DNA from: BOG-224 sp963783505
GTDB lineage: Bacteria; Acidobacteriota; Terriglobia; Bryobacterales; Bryobacteraceae
Length of the DNA stretch: 64,000 nucleotides
NCBI GenBank assembly: GCA_963783505.1
Contig: CAWAOP010000041.1
Coordinates: forward strand, 248,001-312,000
Reading direction: 5' to 3'
Part shown: positions 26,609 to 37,259 of the stretch, piece after piece
How the letters are laid out: every line of letters begins with the position of its first letter
Position numbering within the stretch: the stretch's first letter is position 1
The notes under the pieces: generated by a model
What the model saw: only the letters and a program-made list of their open reading frames with translations
Database searches by the model: none
Told to the model about the DNA's origin: nothing
Translations under genes and position numbers: made by a program

Positions 26609-27313
26609 TCACATCCAGTATTGCCACTGGTGGGCGAGCAGCACGTAGGCGGAAAGCAAAGCGTTGGTCACGGCATGAGCGACCGTTACGTCACCGAGCG
26701 TCTTGGTGCGGCCCATCCACCAGTTGTAAACGATGCCCGCTGCGAGGCCCACTTCCCAATACGGCCCATGTTCGGCGGCGAATAGAAGGGCCACCGTCCA
26801 GAATGCGAACCGTGTGTAAGCGCCCAGCGGGACGCGGAGAAAGTCGTTGTGTTGCATCCAGCGGATCAGCCAGCCGCGCCAGAAGATTTCTTCCACCGGA
26901 GGAACCAGCAGCGCGCATCCCAGCACGCGCGTCACAAGGAACCACAAGTTGTTCCGCAACGCCAGCGGCGCGCTGCTGGAGGCGCTCCCGGTCAGCGGGT
27001 TTTCAAAGAGCCAGAAATGGCGATACGCGGCGCCGAATACCAGGTCGGGCCCGATCCAGATGGCGAACACCGCGACTCCCACTGCCGCGCTGGCCCAGGG
27101 TCTGGACGCGCGGAACGACGCCGTGCGGCGGGAAACCGCCAGTAGCGCGGCGAGCGTCAGAAGGCAGCGAATCGGATAGCAGTACGCGGCCGGAAGCGAA
27201 GCCGCCCGCTCGATCGCCATCGAGCCCACATAGACTACAAACGGCAGGACAAACGGGACGGCCGGGCGTCTCCACCACTTCGGGCGGTTTTGGGCTGTCT
27301 GGACTTGGCTCAC
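26609..27313 (-). CDS. CPBP (CAAX-like) intramembrane glutamic protease
   Basis: A 234-residue protein with about seven membrane segments. It carries the CPBP motifs EEIFWRGWLIRW (EExxxR), FAAEHGPYWE (FxxxH-like) and HAVTNALL (HxxxN). The EEIFWRGWLIRW form resembles the subgroup linked to PEP-CTERM/exosortase systems. This fits the PEP-CTERM protein at 55-56 kb, but the link is inference. Its start overlaps the stop of hspR by 4 bases, so it is the last gene of the dnaK-dnaJ-hspR operon. Confidence 0.83.
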   Translation of the reverse strand: MSQVQTAQNRPKWWRRPAVPFVLPFVVYVGSMAIERAASLPAAYCYPIRCLLTLAALLAVSRRTASFRASRPWASAAVGVAVFAIWIGPDLVFGAAYRHFWLFENPLTGSASSSAPLALRNNLWFLVTRVLGCALLVPPVEEIFWRGWLIRWMQHNDFLRVPLGAYTRFAFWTVALLFAAEHGPYWEVGLAAGIVYNWWMGRTKTLGDVTVAHAVTNALLSAYVLLAHQWQYWM

Positions 27314-27714
27314 TTGCGCTTGGAAACGGGCGCCGGAACCGGCGATTTGGCGCTCACCACCGGAATGAGCGACTGGCGGCCTTCCGGTTCGAACGGGCGG
27401 ACGGTGCGCGCCGCCAGTTCGTTGTTCAGCGTGGCGATGAATTCCTGGATCTGGGCCTGCATCTCCCCCATCTTCTCGCGCATATTGAGGATGATCTCGA
27501 CGCCGGCGAGGTTCACTCCCAGATCGCGCGTTAAGTGCAATACCACTTCCAGGCGCTCCAGATCCTCGTCCGTGTAGAGCCGCGTGTTGCCTTCGCTGCG
27601 TGAAGGTTTGATCAACCCCTCGCGTTCGTACAGCCTGAGCGTTTGGGGATGGACCCCGTATTGTTCGGCGACCGCCGAGATCATGTAGGCCGCTTTTGAT
27701 TTCGCTCTTCGCAT
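27310..27714 (-). CDS. hspR: heat-shock repressor HspR (MerR family)
   Basis: A 134-residue MerR-type regulator: MISAVAEQYGVHPQTLRLYEREGLIKPSRSEGNTRLY is the HspR DNA-binding domain, followed by DLERLEVVLHLTRDLGVNLAGVEIILNMR. HspR, often with DnaK as co-repressor, controls dnaK operons through HAIR sites. It starts 11 bases after dnaJ and overlaps the downstream CPBP gene by 4 bases, the classical dnaK-dnaJ-hspR order. grpE is not between dnaK and dnaJ here. Confidence 0.9.
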   Translation of the reverse strand: MRRAKSKAAYMISAVAEQYGVHPQTLRLYEREGLIKPSRSEGNTRLYTDEDLERLEVVLHLTRDLGVNLAGVEIILNMREKMGEMQAQIQEFIATLNNELAARTVRPFEPEGRQSLIPVVSAKSPVPAPVSKRK

Positions 27715-27725
27715 GGCCGCGTCTC

Positions 27726-28919
27726 TTAGACCTGCTCCCAAATGCCGGCCCGCGGATCTTCGGGATGCAGCTTGGCCAGTTTCTTCAGCAGCTCGCGAGT
27801 CTCTTCATCGCGCGGTTCCGGAGCTAGAACCTCGACGCGGACAATCTGGTCGCCCCGCACGTTCGTGCGCGTGTTCAGAACGCCCTTCTCGCGCAGCCGG
27901 AATCGTTGTCCGTTGCGCGTCCCTTGCGGAATCTTCAGAAGCGTGCGCCCGTCGATGGTCGGCACCTCGAGCTTCGCCCCGAGCGCCGCCTCCCAGACGG
28001 CCACGGGAGCCGTGATTTCGATGTCGTCGCCTTCGCGATGGAAGAACGGGTGATCTTCCACTTTGGTGGTGATATACAGATCGCCGGGAGGGCCGCCCAT
28101 GGTTCCCGCGTTCCCTTTTCCGGGAACGCGTAAGCGCGAGCCGCTGCGCGCGCCCGGCGGGATTCGCACCTCCACGGTTTCCGTGCGCGTCACCCGGCCG
28201 TCTCCGCCGCATGTCGGGCAGGCGTTGCGCAACCGGCCCTTGCCCTCGCAGCGCGGGCAAGCCAGATTAAACCGCATGGCGCCCGCCATCTGACTCACCT
28301 GGCCGGTCCCCTGGCATTCCGGGCAGGTCACTTCGCCGCCGCCCGTGGATCCCATTCCCCGGCAAGTGTCGCAAACTTCCAGACGGTTGATGTTGAGCCG
28401 AGCCTGCATGCCTTTGATGGCTTGCCAGAAGTCGATGCTCAGCGAGTATTCAAGATCCGTTCCTTTTTCGGGTTCGGCCCGGGGGACGCCGGCTCCGTGG
28501 CCCCCGAAGAATTGAGAAAAGATATCGCGGAATCCGCCCGACCCTGCGGGTCCCCCGGCGGTCGGCCCGGGACCTCGCCTGCGCCCGCCGGCGCCGGCTC
28601 CCGTGAACGTGTCCGAAAAATCGAAGCCGCCGAAATCCATCCCCGGATGCGGCCCCTGTGGACCCGCTCCGCCGGCGTTCGCGAATCCGCTCTCCGAATA
28701 GAAGCCGAACTGGTCGTACATCTGCCGCTTCTTCGGATCGCTCAAGATGTCGTACGCCTCCTGGACGTTCTTGAACCGCTCCTCGGCCGACTTGTCCCCG
28801 GGGTTCAAGTCGGGATGGTGCCGCCGGGCCAGCTTGCGATACGCCTTGCGGATATCGTCGGCCGAGGCCTTGCGCGGCACCCCCAGGATCTCGTAATAGT
28901 CTCGGTTCGGAGGAGGCAT
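27726..28919 (-). CDS. dnaJ: chaperone DnaJ
   Basis: A 397-residue full-length DnaJ. It has a J domain with HPD (RRHHPDLNPG, ~residue 35), a Gly/Phe-rich region (~75-145) and four zinc-binding repeats (CDTCRGMG, CPECQGTG, CPRCEGKG, CPTCGGDG). C-terminal substrate-binding domains (GDLYITTKVEDHPFFHREGDDI, RLREKGV) follow. It stimulates DnaK ATPase and delivers unfolded proteins. It lies downstream of dnaK, separated by a stable hairpin, and upstream of hspR. Confidence 0.95.
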   Translation of the reverse strand: MPPPNRDYYEILGVPRKASADDIRKAYRKLARRHHPDLNPGDKSAEERFKNVQEAYDILSDPKKRQMYDQFGFYSESGFANAGGAGPQGPHPGMDFGGFDFSDTFTGAGAGGRRRGPGPTAGGPAGSGGFRDIFSQFFGGHGAGVPRAEPEKGTDLEYSLSIDFWQAIKGMQARLNINRLEVCDTCRGMGSTGGGEVTCPECQGTGQVSQMAGAMRFNLACPRCEGKGRLRNACPTCGGDGRVTRTETVEVRIPPGARSGSRLRVPGKGNAGTMGGPPGDLYITTKVEDHPFFHREGDDIEITAPVAVWEAALGAKLEVPTIDGRTLLKIPQGTRNGQRFRLREKGVLNTRTNVRGDQIVRVEVLAPEPRDEETRELLKKLAKLHPEDPRAGIWEQV

Positions 28920-28936
28920 GAATGCGCCGTCCGCCT

Positions 28937-29003
28937 TCCGCTATCCGCTGTCCGCGTTCAGCCACCAACGAGTCAGAGGCAACACCCGGCAGCGGATAGC
29001 GGA
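28937..29003. repeat. 14-bp inverted repeat between dnaK and dnaJ
   Basis: TCCGCTATCCGCTG at 28937-28950 and its exact complement CAGCGGATAGCGGA at 28990-29003 flank a 39-base loop. It sits in the short dnaK-dnaJ gap and could reduce read-through or stabilise the dnaK end of the mRNA. No T-run follows. Confidence 0.7.
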
Positions 29004-29025
29004 TAGCGAACGGCGAATAGCGTTC

Positions 29026-30940
<1,915 letters not shown>

Positions 30941-31016
30941 CTTAAAAGCCTCCCTCAGACTCTGCGTAAATAGGATTGCGGTCCGCCGTCTCTGCGTCCC
31001 GATATATCACAATCAC

Positions 31017-31045
31017 AGTATAAAAGTTTAGTGTATTGTTGTCAA
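31017..31045 (-). promoter_or_regulatory. consensus sigma-70 promoter of the dnaK operon
   Basis: Read on the minus strand: TTGACA (31045-31040), 17-base spacer, TATACT (31022-31017). It lies 77 bases upstream of the dnaK start. Directly upstream on the genome are CTTGAT (31046-31051) and ACTCAA (31065-31070), which resemble HAIR half-sites for HspR, but the spacing (13) is not the usual 7. I call the promoter, not the HAIR site. Confidence 0.8.
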
Positions 31046-31130
31046 CTTGATATTTCATAAGACCACTCAAAAAGACACACATGTTCCCGTAAAACATTCA
31101 TAAGGAATGAAATAGTGAAAAGCTGCTGGT

Positions 31131-31580
31131 TCAGCAGCCGGAGCGCACTGGCCTATACCTGCGGTGCGCCCGCATGGCGATCAAGTCGGCCACTTTGCCC
31201 AGCAACATGGGAACATCTTCGGTGCGGACCGCAACATGATTGCGCATCGCGGCCAGCCTCTTGCCTGTAGACTCGTTGAGATTAAAGATGATACGCGCCG
31301 TCGCCGGGCGGTACTCCTTTATGCGGGCATAAGATAGAACGTCTCCGCCAACCTTCCGGGAACCCACGTTGGAATCACTCAGCACAAGCTCGTACTGGCT
31401 CGCGTCGAGCTTCGCCATGGCTTCGGCAAGCGTGGCGGCAACGTCTACGGCGTAGCCTCCAGCTTCCAGAAGAGTCCTTAGCGTAAGCCGCGGGGCGAGT
31501 TCCCGATAGATTATGAGCACGCGCGCCAGATCCAGCGGCGGCTGGCCCACACTAGCAACGTGCTCGGCTAATGTTCGCAT
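31131..31580 (-). CDS. response-regulator receiver-like protein
   Basis: A 149-residue single-domain protein with receiver-like features (ARVLIIYRELAPRLTLRTLLEAGGYAVDVAATLAEAMAKL, then YELVLSDSNVGS). The phospho-acceptor would be the Asp in LSDSN. The acidic pair expected in the first strand is absent (IIYRE replaces the usual DD), so phosphorylation is doubtful. No histidine kinase is adjacent. The ATG at 31580 is chosen over the one 3 codons upstream; the difference is trivial. Confidence 0.68.
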   Translation of the reverse strand: MRTLAEHVASVGQPPLDLARVLIIYRELAPRLTLRTLLEAGGYAVDVAATLAEAMAKLDASQYELVLSDSNVGSRKVGGDVLSYARIKEYRPATARIIFNLNESTGKRLAAMRNHVAVRTEDVPMLLGKVADLIAMRAHRRYRPVRSGC

Positions 31581-31589
31581 GAACAACAA

Positions 31590-31894
31590 AAACGTCTACA
31601 AGAATAAATGTAACCGAAGCTGGTCTTTTTTCAGCCTTTTTTTTGCGCCCAATGCGCCTCTAAAGTTCCATCCCCGAGTTTTTGCAAGTGATTTGCAGGA
31701 AAGGACAAGTCTGTTCCCAACGGGATCGCCTGCTTCGGCGGAGCCGAGCTTTCTGGCGGCGTAAAGACTGCCGTAACGGTTTCCTTATTGAAAGTCCGCA
31801 AGTTTGTGTGCGGCTAGATTAATTTGATTCGCCCAGCGGCGTCGCATCCGCAACCGGCTTCGCCTGGCCCGGCAAACAAGGTACTATTCATAAG
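31590..31894. other. intergenic region without a recognisable gene
   Basis: About 300 bases between divergent genes. It contains a T-run (eight Ts near 31640) after a short GCTG/CAGC stem, possibly a weak terminator or chance. It also holds a structured GC-rich patch around 31725-31770. No ORF, tRNA or known riboswitch motif is evident to me. Confidence 0.3.
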
Positions 31895-32626
31895 TTGAGC
31901 TTGAATCCTGGCCCCGAACCCGGTGAACCGCGGGGAAGCCCGGTAGAGCGGCTATACAGAGCGCGAACCTCGCCAAGCCTCCGCGCCCGTCTGGTCCGCT
32001 TGCTGAAGCCTCCGGACCCGTTCGTCATGAATCCCCGCGAGGCGATCGATGCGCCTCTAGGCCGCTGGAATCTCTACATAGGCGGCGGTGGATGCTCCGT
32101 GGATGGCTATGTGAACATCGACCTGTTCCCGCTCGCCGGCGTCAACGTGGCCGCCGATGCCGAACGCCTCCCGTTCCTCTCCGGCCTGTTTCAGCGCGTC
32201 GAATGTGACGCGGTCCTGGAGCATGTCCGTCACCCCGAAATGGTCATGCGTGAGATCGAGCGCGTACTGGCGCCGGGAGGCTTCGCCCACATCGTGACCC
32301 CGTTCTGCCACCCGTTCCACGAGTACCCCATCGACTGCCGGCGGTTCACTCCCGAGGGCCTGAAGCAGATGGCCGGCGGGTTACGCGTGGTCGCCGAAGG
32401 CTGGCGGACCGGCCCCACGGCTACCATGCTCGTGTTCACCCTGGAATACGTCAAGCTCTGGCTCCCCTGGCGCTGGTGGCGCGCGCTGGCGCATGGCGCA
32501 CTCGGGTGGCTGCTTTTCCCGCTGCGCTATCTCGACTCTGCTGTTTTTCAGATCTCCCTACTGCGCCCGGATCGGCAACCACTGCTACGTCTGGCTCGTG
32601 AAGGATCGAGGCTGACCCGTGCCTAA
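31895..32626 (+). CDS. SAM-dependent methyltransferase (Methyltransf_11-like)
   Basis: A 243-residue protein. The region NLYIGGGGCSVDGYVNIDLFPLAGVNVAADAERLPF followed by VECDAVLEHVRHPEMVMREIERVLAPGGFAHIVTPF is a class I methyltransferase core of the type with a Gly-rich loop and YVNID. A C-terminal hydrophobic stretch (LWLPWRWWRALAHGALGWLLF) may bind the membrane. The start is a TTG at 31895. Substrate unknown. Its end overlaps the next gene by 8 bases. Confidence 0.75.
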   Translation: MSLNPGPEPGEPRGSPVERLYRARTSPSLRARLVRLLKPPDPFVMNPREAIDAPLGRWNLYIGGGGCSVDGYVNIDLFPLAGVNVAADAERLPFLSGLFQRVECDAVLEHVRHPEMVMREIERVLAPGGFAHIVTPFCHPFHEYPIDCRRFTPEGLKQMAGGLRVVAEGWRTGPTATMLVFTLEYVKLWLPWRWWRALAHGALGWLLFPLRYLDSAVFQISLLRPDRQPLLRLAREGSRLTRA

Positions 32627-33578
32627 CCGGTCGCATTCGAACTCCGGGCACCGCGCCATGAACGCGCTCAAGAAAGCCGGCAAGCCGCACTCTTCCATGC
32701 GCGCGCAAACGGCCGCGCCCGAGCGAACTACTCACGCCGTTCTGAACATGGACTGCCTGGAGTTGCTCGGCCGTCTCCCTTCCGACTCCATTCAGCTCAT
32801 TGTCTGCGACCCGCCCTACAACATCCGAGCCGCCGAGTGGGATCGAGTATCGAACTACCGGGAATGGGCGGCGGGATGGCTGAAGGAATCCGAGCGCGTG
32901 CTGGCGCCTTCCGGCAACCTGGCGATATTCGGCGGCCTGCAATACCAGGCCGAAGCCGGCTCCGGCGATCTGCTCACGATCCTGAGCCACTTGCGCGAAT
33001 CGGGTTCCCTGCGCCTGGTCAACCTGATCGTCTGGAATTACCCGAACGGCATGAGCGCCCACCGCTTCTACGCCAATCGCCATGAAGAGATCGCCTGGTT
33101 CGCCAAATCGGCGAAGTATTACTTCGATCTTGACGCCGTCCGCGAGCCCTTCGACGAGCGCGCTAAAGCCGTCTATCGCCGCGACAAGCGCCTCCGCCCG
33201 GAGAGCCTCGAAAACGGCAAGAACCCCACCAATGTCTGGCGCATTCCCCGCCTCAATGCCAATTCCAAAGAGCGAGTAGGCCACCCCACGCAGAAGCCTC
33301 GCGCGCTGATTCAGCGTTTGATTCGCAGCCTCTCTTGGCCCGGTTCGACCGTCCTGGATTTCTTCGCCGGCAGTGGCGTGACGACGCGCATAGCCATAGA
33401 GGAGGGCCGGCACAGCATCGCGGCGGACATGGACCCGGCGCTGGTTCGCTACCTCGGCGATCAACTGAGAGATATCTCACCCAGTCTGCAGCCGTCTTAT
33501 GTCCTGCTGGATGGAGGCGGGCTGAATTCTCATCCCGTCTTTCCGAAGAGCGCCGCCGTTGTTACCGCGCAGCCATGA
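32619..33578 (+). CDS. DNA adenine/cytosine-N4 methyltransferase (beta-class), orphan
   Basis: A 319-residue protein with the catalytic motif DPPYN (~residue 66), then the target-recognition part, and the SAM-binding motif FxGxG as DFFAGSGVTT (~248). Motif order (catalytic first) marks the beta class. VGHPTQKPRALIQRLI is typical of D12/N6-N4 methylases. No restriction endonuclease lies beside it, so it may be an orphan regulatory methylase. The GTG start at 32619 gives a 30-residue basic leader; a later start is possible. Confidence 0.85.
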   Translation: MPNRSHSNSGHRAMNALKKAGKPHSSMRAQTAAPERTTHAVLNMDCLELLGRLPSDSIQLIVCDPPYNIRAAEWDRVSNYREWAAGWLKESERVLAPSGNLAIFGGLQYQAEAGSGDLLTILSHLRESGSLRLVNLIVWNYPNGMSAHRFYANRHEEIAWFAKSAKYYFDLDAVREPFDERAKAVYRRDKRLRPESLENGKNPTNVWRIPRLNANSKERVGHPTQKPRALIQRLIRSLSWPGSTVLDFFAGSGVTTRIAIEEGRHSIAADMDPALVRYLGDQLRDISPSLQPSYVLLDGGGLNSHPVFPKSAAVVTAQP

Positions 33579-33685
33579 GAGCCGTGCGCTTGGCGGACGC
33601 ATAGGGGCAGCCTCGATGCTCGCCGTGGCGCAGGCCGTCCGAAGCGCGTGCGCTAGGATATTTGGTGCAAGAAAAGGAGCTTCGC

Positions 33686-35035
33686 ATGGCTGAAACCTGT
33701 TCGCCCGTCAACCGTCGTGATTTCGTGAAGAATGTCGCCGGCGTCGGCGCCGCTGTCGGAGTCGCAAGCAACGCCTGGGCCAAGTCCGCGGTCAAATCCG
33801 GCCGCGTCATTGGCGCCAACCACCGCATCAACGTGGCCGTCATCGGCGGCGGGAGCCGCGGACCGGCGGACGCACGCACGCTCGCAAGCATCGCCGATTC
33901 GTCCAACGCGCGCATCGCCGCGGTTTGCGATCTCTATGGGAAGCGCAAGAAGGCGCTCATGGACCGTCACAAGTGCGACGGCTACTCGGACTATCGCGAA
34001 GTGCTCGCGAAGCCCGAGATCGATGCGGTCATCGTCGCCGTCCCCGACCATTGGCATGGCCGCATGGCGATCGAAGCCATGGAGCAGGGCAAGGACGTGT
34101 ACCTGGAAAAGCCCATGACGCACACGATTCCGGAGGCCAGGCAGGTGGTCGAAACGGCCAAGGCGGCCAAGCGCATTGTGCAGGTTGGCTCGCAGACCAC
34201 CTCGGGCGAACAATGGCATGCGGCCAAGAAGTACATCGCCGATGGAGCCGTCGGCCAGATGGTCATGAGCCAGGGTTCCTACCACCGCAACTCCAAGGAC
34301 GGCGAGTGGAATTACACGATCGATCCCGGCGCCGGACCGGACGGCAAGGACGAGAACTACATCGACTGGAAGATGTGGCTCGGCAACGCCCCGAAGAGGC
34401 CCTTCGACGCCGATCGCTTCTTCCGCTTCCGCAAATACTGGGATTATTCCGGCGGAATCGCCACCGACCTGTTCTTCCACGTGGTGGCCCCGATGAACAT
34501 CTGCTGGCCCCAGCCCGAGTTCCCGTACCGCGTAATGGCGGGCGGCGGCATTTACGGCGGCCCGGCGTTCGAGGAAAAACGCGAGGTCCCGGACACGTTC
34601 CATGTGGTGGCCGATTTCCCTAGCAAACACTCGTTGGTGCTCACTTCATCGATGGCCAATTCGCAGCACATTCCGGGTTTGATCCGCGGCCATCTGGGAA
34701 CCATCGTCATGGTGGACAACGGCCAGTTCGAAAGCCGCACGGATCATATTACGCTGATTCCCGAAACCTCGACCATAGACGACGCGTACAAGGCCAAGTT
34801 CGGCGCCCAGAGGAAGACCATCCCGGTCGAGCAGATCAACACGGACGCCGTCCACATGGCCAACTTCCTCGATTGCATGAGAACGCGCCGCCAGCCTACG
34901 CTCAACGCCGAGATCGGTTATCACGTCCAGGTCACGATCTCGATGGCGGTTCAGTCTTATCGGGAAGGCCGCGTCGTGTACTGGGATGCGAAAAACGAGA
35001 AGGTGGTCACCACGCCGCCAAGCAGGATGACCTAA
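33686..35035 (+). CDS. Tat-exported Gfo/Idh/MocA family oxidoreductase
   Basis: A 449-residue protein with a twin-arginine signal (NRRDFVKNVAGVGAAVGVAS), Rossmann motif (NVAVIGGGSRGPADARTLA), VPDHWHGRMAIEAMEQGKDVYLEKPMTHT (the EKP motif) and the C-terminal substrate domain. I chose the ATG at 33686 because AAAAGGAGC (33672-33680) is ideally placed. It probably oxidises a sugar derivative, possibly outside the cytoplasm, in glycan use. It differs from the 21.7-kb paralogue by having the canonical EKP. Confidence 0.88.
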   Translation: MAETCSPVNRRDFVKNVAGVGAAVGVASNAWAKSAVKSGRVIGANHRINVAVIGGGSRGPADARTLASIADSSNARIAAVCDLYGKRKKALMDRHKCDGYSDYREVLAKPEIDAVIVAVPDHWHGRMAIEAMEQGKDVYLEKPMTHTIPEARQVVETAKAAKRIVQVGSQTTSGEQWHAAKKYIADGAVGQMVMSQGSYHRNSKDGEWNYTIDPGAGPDGKDENYIDWKMWLGNAPKRPFDADRFFRFRKYWDYSGGIATDLFFHVVAPMNICWPQPEFPYRVMAGGGIYGGPAFEEKREVPDTFHVVADFPSKHSLVLTSSMANSQHIPGLIRGHLGTIVMVDNGQFESRTDHITLIPETSTIDDAYKAKFGAQRKTIPVEQINTDAVHMANFLDCMRTRRQPTLNAEIGYHVQVTISMAVQSYREGRVVYWDAKNEKVVTTPPSRMT

Positions 35036-35069
35036 CAGGCTACTGAAAAAGGTCGTCCCGTAAGCCGGC

Positions 35070-35150
35070 GATGGGCATTTGCCCATCTTCGCTTTGATTC
35101 GCTGTTTATTTTCAATAGCTTAGGAATGGCGTGATGGGCATTTGCCCATC
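35070..35150. repeat. two copies of an 18-bp palindrome
   Basis: The perfect palindrome GATGGGCATTTGCCCATC occurs at 35070-35087 and again at 35133-35150 in the 204-bp gap after the oxidoreductase. Each would form a hairpin. They may be a dispersed repeat family or a transcription-end structure; there is no gene here. Confidence 0.85.
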
Positions 35151-35239
35151 CCGGCTTCGGGCGGGCTTGCTTTTCAGCCCCTGCTGGACTCCGCGGCAGG
35201 CCATCACGATAAGCGGCCTGCCGTTACTTTGCGGGCGGA

Positions 35240-36289
35240 TCACTCCTCGGATGTTACCTTGGTCGCCCGTTCGAATTTGCCGGCCTCGCGACCGGCCATC
35301 GCCCCGAACGCCAAGGTTATCATCTCGACGGTCAGAATCTCCATGATCGGCCGAACCGATTGAGCGACCTTCGGCAGACGGAACACATCGAGGTTCGTCG
35401 CTTCTCCCACCACGGCCGAGCGCCCTCCGGCGCGCACGATGTCTTCGGCAAGCTTTCGATTGAGCGGGGCCGTCACCGGATCTCCCTCGAACACCAACGC
35501 ATACAGCCCGCCGTCGATCATCTCAAACGGCCCGTGCCGGAACGCGGCCGCGCTCATGCCCTCGGAATGAATGCGGGCGGATTCCTTGGTGATCAATCCG
35601 CCCGTTCCCACGGCCGCCATCGACGGCCCGCGCCCCAGCAGGAAGTAATTGCGCACGCCCTCCAACTGCGCGACAGCCTCTCGCACGTGATTGCGCCAGC
35701 CGCCGAGATAACCGGCCACCGCCGGAGCCGCTGCCGCCAGTTCCTCTTTGGAACGCTCCAGGCTGCGGCCGCCGAGCGCGTCCGCCAGCCACTTGAGGGC
35801 CATCAACGCGGCCACCCAAGTCTTGCATGAGACGGTATACTCCACGCCCGCGCGCGTCTCCAAAACGGCGTCCGCCTGTTGCGCCAGGGGCGAGTCCGCC
35901 GTATTCGTGACAGCGATGGTGACGCAAGCGCGGTCTTTCATTCCGAGCATCCGAAGCATCTCCACGCTGCGTCCCGATTGCGAATTCACGATAAGCAGCG
36001 TATTGGAATCGAGCACGCCGGGCGTGTAGTGAATGAGCTCGGAGGTCTCTAGGAGAAGCGACGGGTATCCGCTGCGCAGCAAGTCCAGATGCAACGGTTG
36101 AAGCGCCCAGTAAGAGCCCCCCATCGCCGTCAGCACGATTCGGTCGAAACCCCCGCCCCGCAAGCGCTGGGCGGCGGCGTCCAGCGCCTCGGAGCATTCC
36201 AGCCCGGCCAGCGTCTCGCTCAACGCGTCTGGTTGCGCGAGAATGTCGCGCACGTACCCGCCTTCGATAATCGTGATTTCGTTTGCCAT
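35240..36289 (-). CDS. SIS-domain protein (GlmS-isomerase/AgaS-like sugar phosphate handler)
   Basis: A 349-residue protein with two SIS domains: FDRIVLTAMGGSYWALQPL and SNTLLIVNSQSGRSVEMLRML in the first, and NYFLLGRGPSMAAVGTGGLITKESARIHSEGMSAAAFRHGP in the second. The ESARIHSEGMSAAAFRHG stretch matches the glucosamine-6-phosphate isomerase/deaminase-type active site. It lacks the glutaminase domain of GlmS, so it probably deaminates or isomerises an amino-sugar phosphate. It is followed upstream (same strand) by a ROK kinase and a transporter, a likely amino-sugar use operon. Confidence 0.82.
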   Translation of the reverse strand: MANEITIIEGGYVRDILAQPDALSETLAGLECSEALDAAAQRLRGGGFDRIVLTAMGGSYWALQPLHLDLLRSGYPSLLLETSELIHYTPGVLDSNTLLIVNSQSGRSVEMLRMLGMKDRACVTIAVTNTADSPLAQQADAVLETRAGVEYTVSCKTWVAALMALKWLADALGGRSLERSKEELAAAAPAVAGYLGGWRNHVREAVAQLEGVRNYFLLGRGPSMAAVGTGGLITKESARIHSEGMSAAAFRHGPFEMIDGGLYALVFEGDPVTAPLNRKLAEDIVRAGGRSAVVGEATNLDVFRLPKVAQSVRPIMEILTVEMITLAFGAMAGREAGKFERATKVTSEE

Positions 36290-36299
36290 CTTCCGTGCT

Positions 36300-37214
36300 C
36301 TAGGAATTCCGATGAATCCACGCTCGGGCCGCGCCGGCCAGCCCCGCGTCCTGTCCCAGCGACGCCATGGCGATCCGCGTCTTCTCCGCCGGCACTTGTG
36401 TGCAAATCCGCCGAATTACCTCTCGTATCCGGTCCATGAACAAATCCGCGCTCTTCATCACTCCGCCGCCCAGAGCGATCGTGTCCGGAGCGAAGATGGT
36501 AATCAAGTTCGCCAGCCCCAGGCCAATGTACTTCCCCTCGCGATCCACCGCTCGCCGGGCCAACTCGTCGCCCTCGCGCGCCATTCCGCAGATTTGCCCG
36601 GCCGCCGGTTCGCCGCCGCTGGGCCTCTGTTCCTTCATCCATGCCGTCATCGCCGGGCCGCTCGCCAGGCATTCCCAGCAGCCGCGCGCGCCGCAATAAC
36701 AAAGCGGGCCGGAGTAATCCAGCACCTGGTGCCCGATCTCCGGATGAGCCCCGTCTACACCCCGATAGAGTTCCCCGGAGAGAATCACGCCGGCGCCGAT
36801 CCCCGTGCTGATGGTCACGTAGATGAAGCGGTCGCTTCCCTTCGCGGCGCCCCAACTCGCTTCGGCGAGTGCGGCGGAATCCGCGTCGTTCTCTACTACG
36901 GTCTTCACCCCAAACTCGCTCTCGAGCGCCGCGACGATATTCCCGCCCTGCCAGCCCGGCAACGTGCCGACGTCGCCGACGATCCCCGCAAATGGATCGA
37001 GCGGACCCGGACATGCTACGCCGATTCCAGCGAAGCCTACACCAGCACGCCGGCCCGCCTCGCGCAACATCTCGCTTGTGCGCAGCATCGCAGAGGCGAA
37101 CCCTTCGCGCGGCGCCGTGGGTTCTTCCATGCGCGCGAGGATGGCGCCATCCTCTCTCACGGCCCCCACGGCGATCTTAGTCCCACCAATATCGACTGCG
37201 CCGATGATTCGCAT
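36300..37214 (-). CDS. ROK-family sugar kinase
   Basis: A 304-residue kinase: GAVDIGGTKIAVGAV (phosphate 1), VENDADSAALAEASWGAA, TISTGIGAGVI, and the ROK zinc site HQVLDYSGPLCYCGARGCWECLASG (His plus Cys residues). It phosphorylates a hexose, probably an amino sugar or glucose. It lies 10 bases before the SIS gene and 45 bases after the MFS gene in the same direction. Confidence 0.9.
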   Translation of the reverse strand: MRIIGAVDIGGTKIAVGAVREDGAILARMEEPTAPREGFASAMLRTSEMLREAGRRAGVGFAGIGVACPGPLDPFAGIVGDVGTLPGWQGGNIVAALESEFGVKTVVENDADSAALAEASWGAAKGSDRFIYVTISTGIGAGVILSGELYRGVDGAHPEIGHQVLDYSGPLCYCGARGCWECLASGPAMTAWMKEQRPSGGEPAAGQICGMAREGDELARRAVDREGKYIGLGLANLITIFAPDTIALGGGVMKSADLFMDRIREVIRRICTQVPAEKTRIAMASLGQDAGLAGAARAWIHRNS

Positions 37215-37259
37215 GGCCCCCGAGCGGAAGCCCGTATTGTAACGCTCGCCGGGTAATTC

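Noticed and set aside
31046..31071. HAIR operator for HspR upstream of dnaK
   Set aside because: Half-sites CTTGAT and ACTCAA exist but their spacing (13) does not fit the known 7-base spacing.
31725..31770. Possible riboswitch (GC-rich structured patch)
   Set aside because: I could not match it to any known riboswitch core, and the downstream gene gives no ligand clue.
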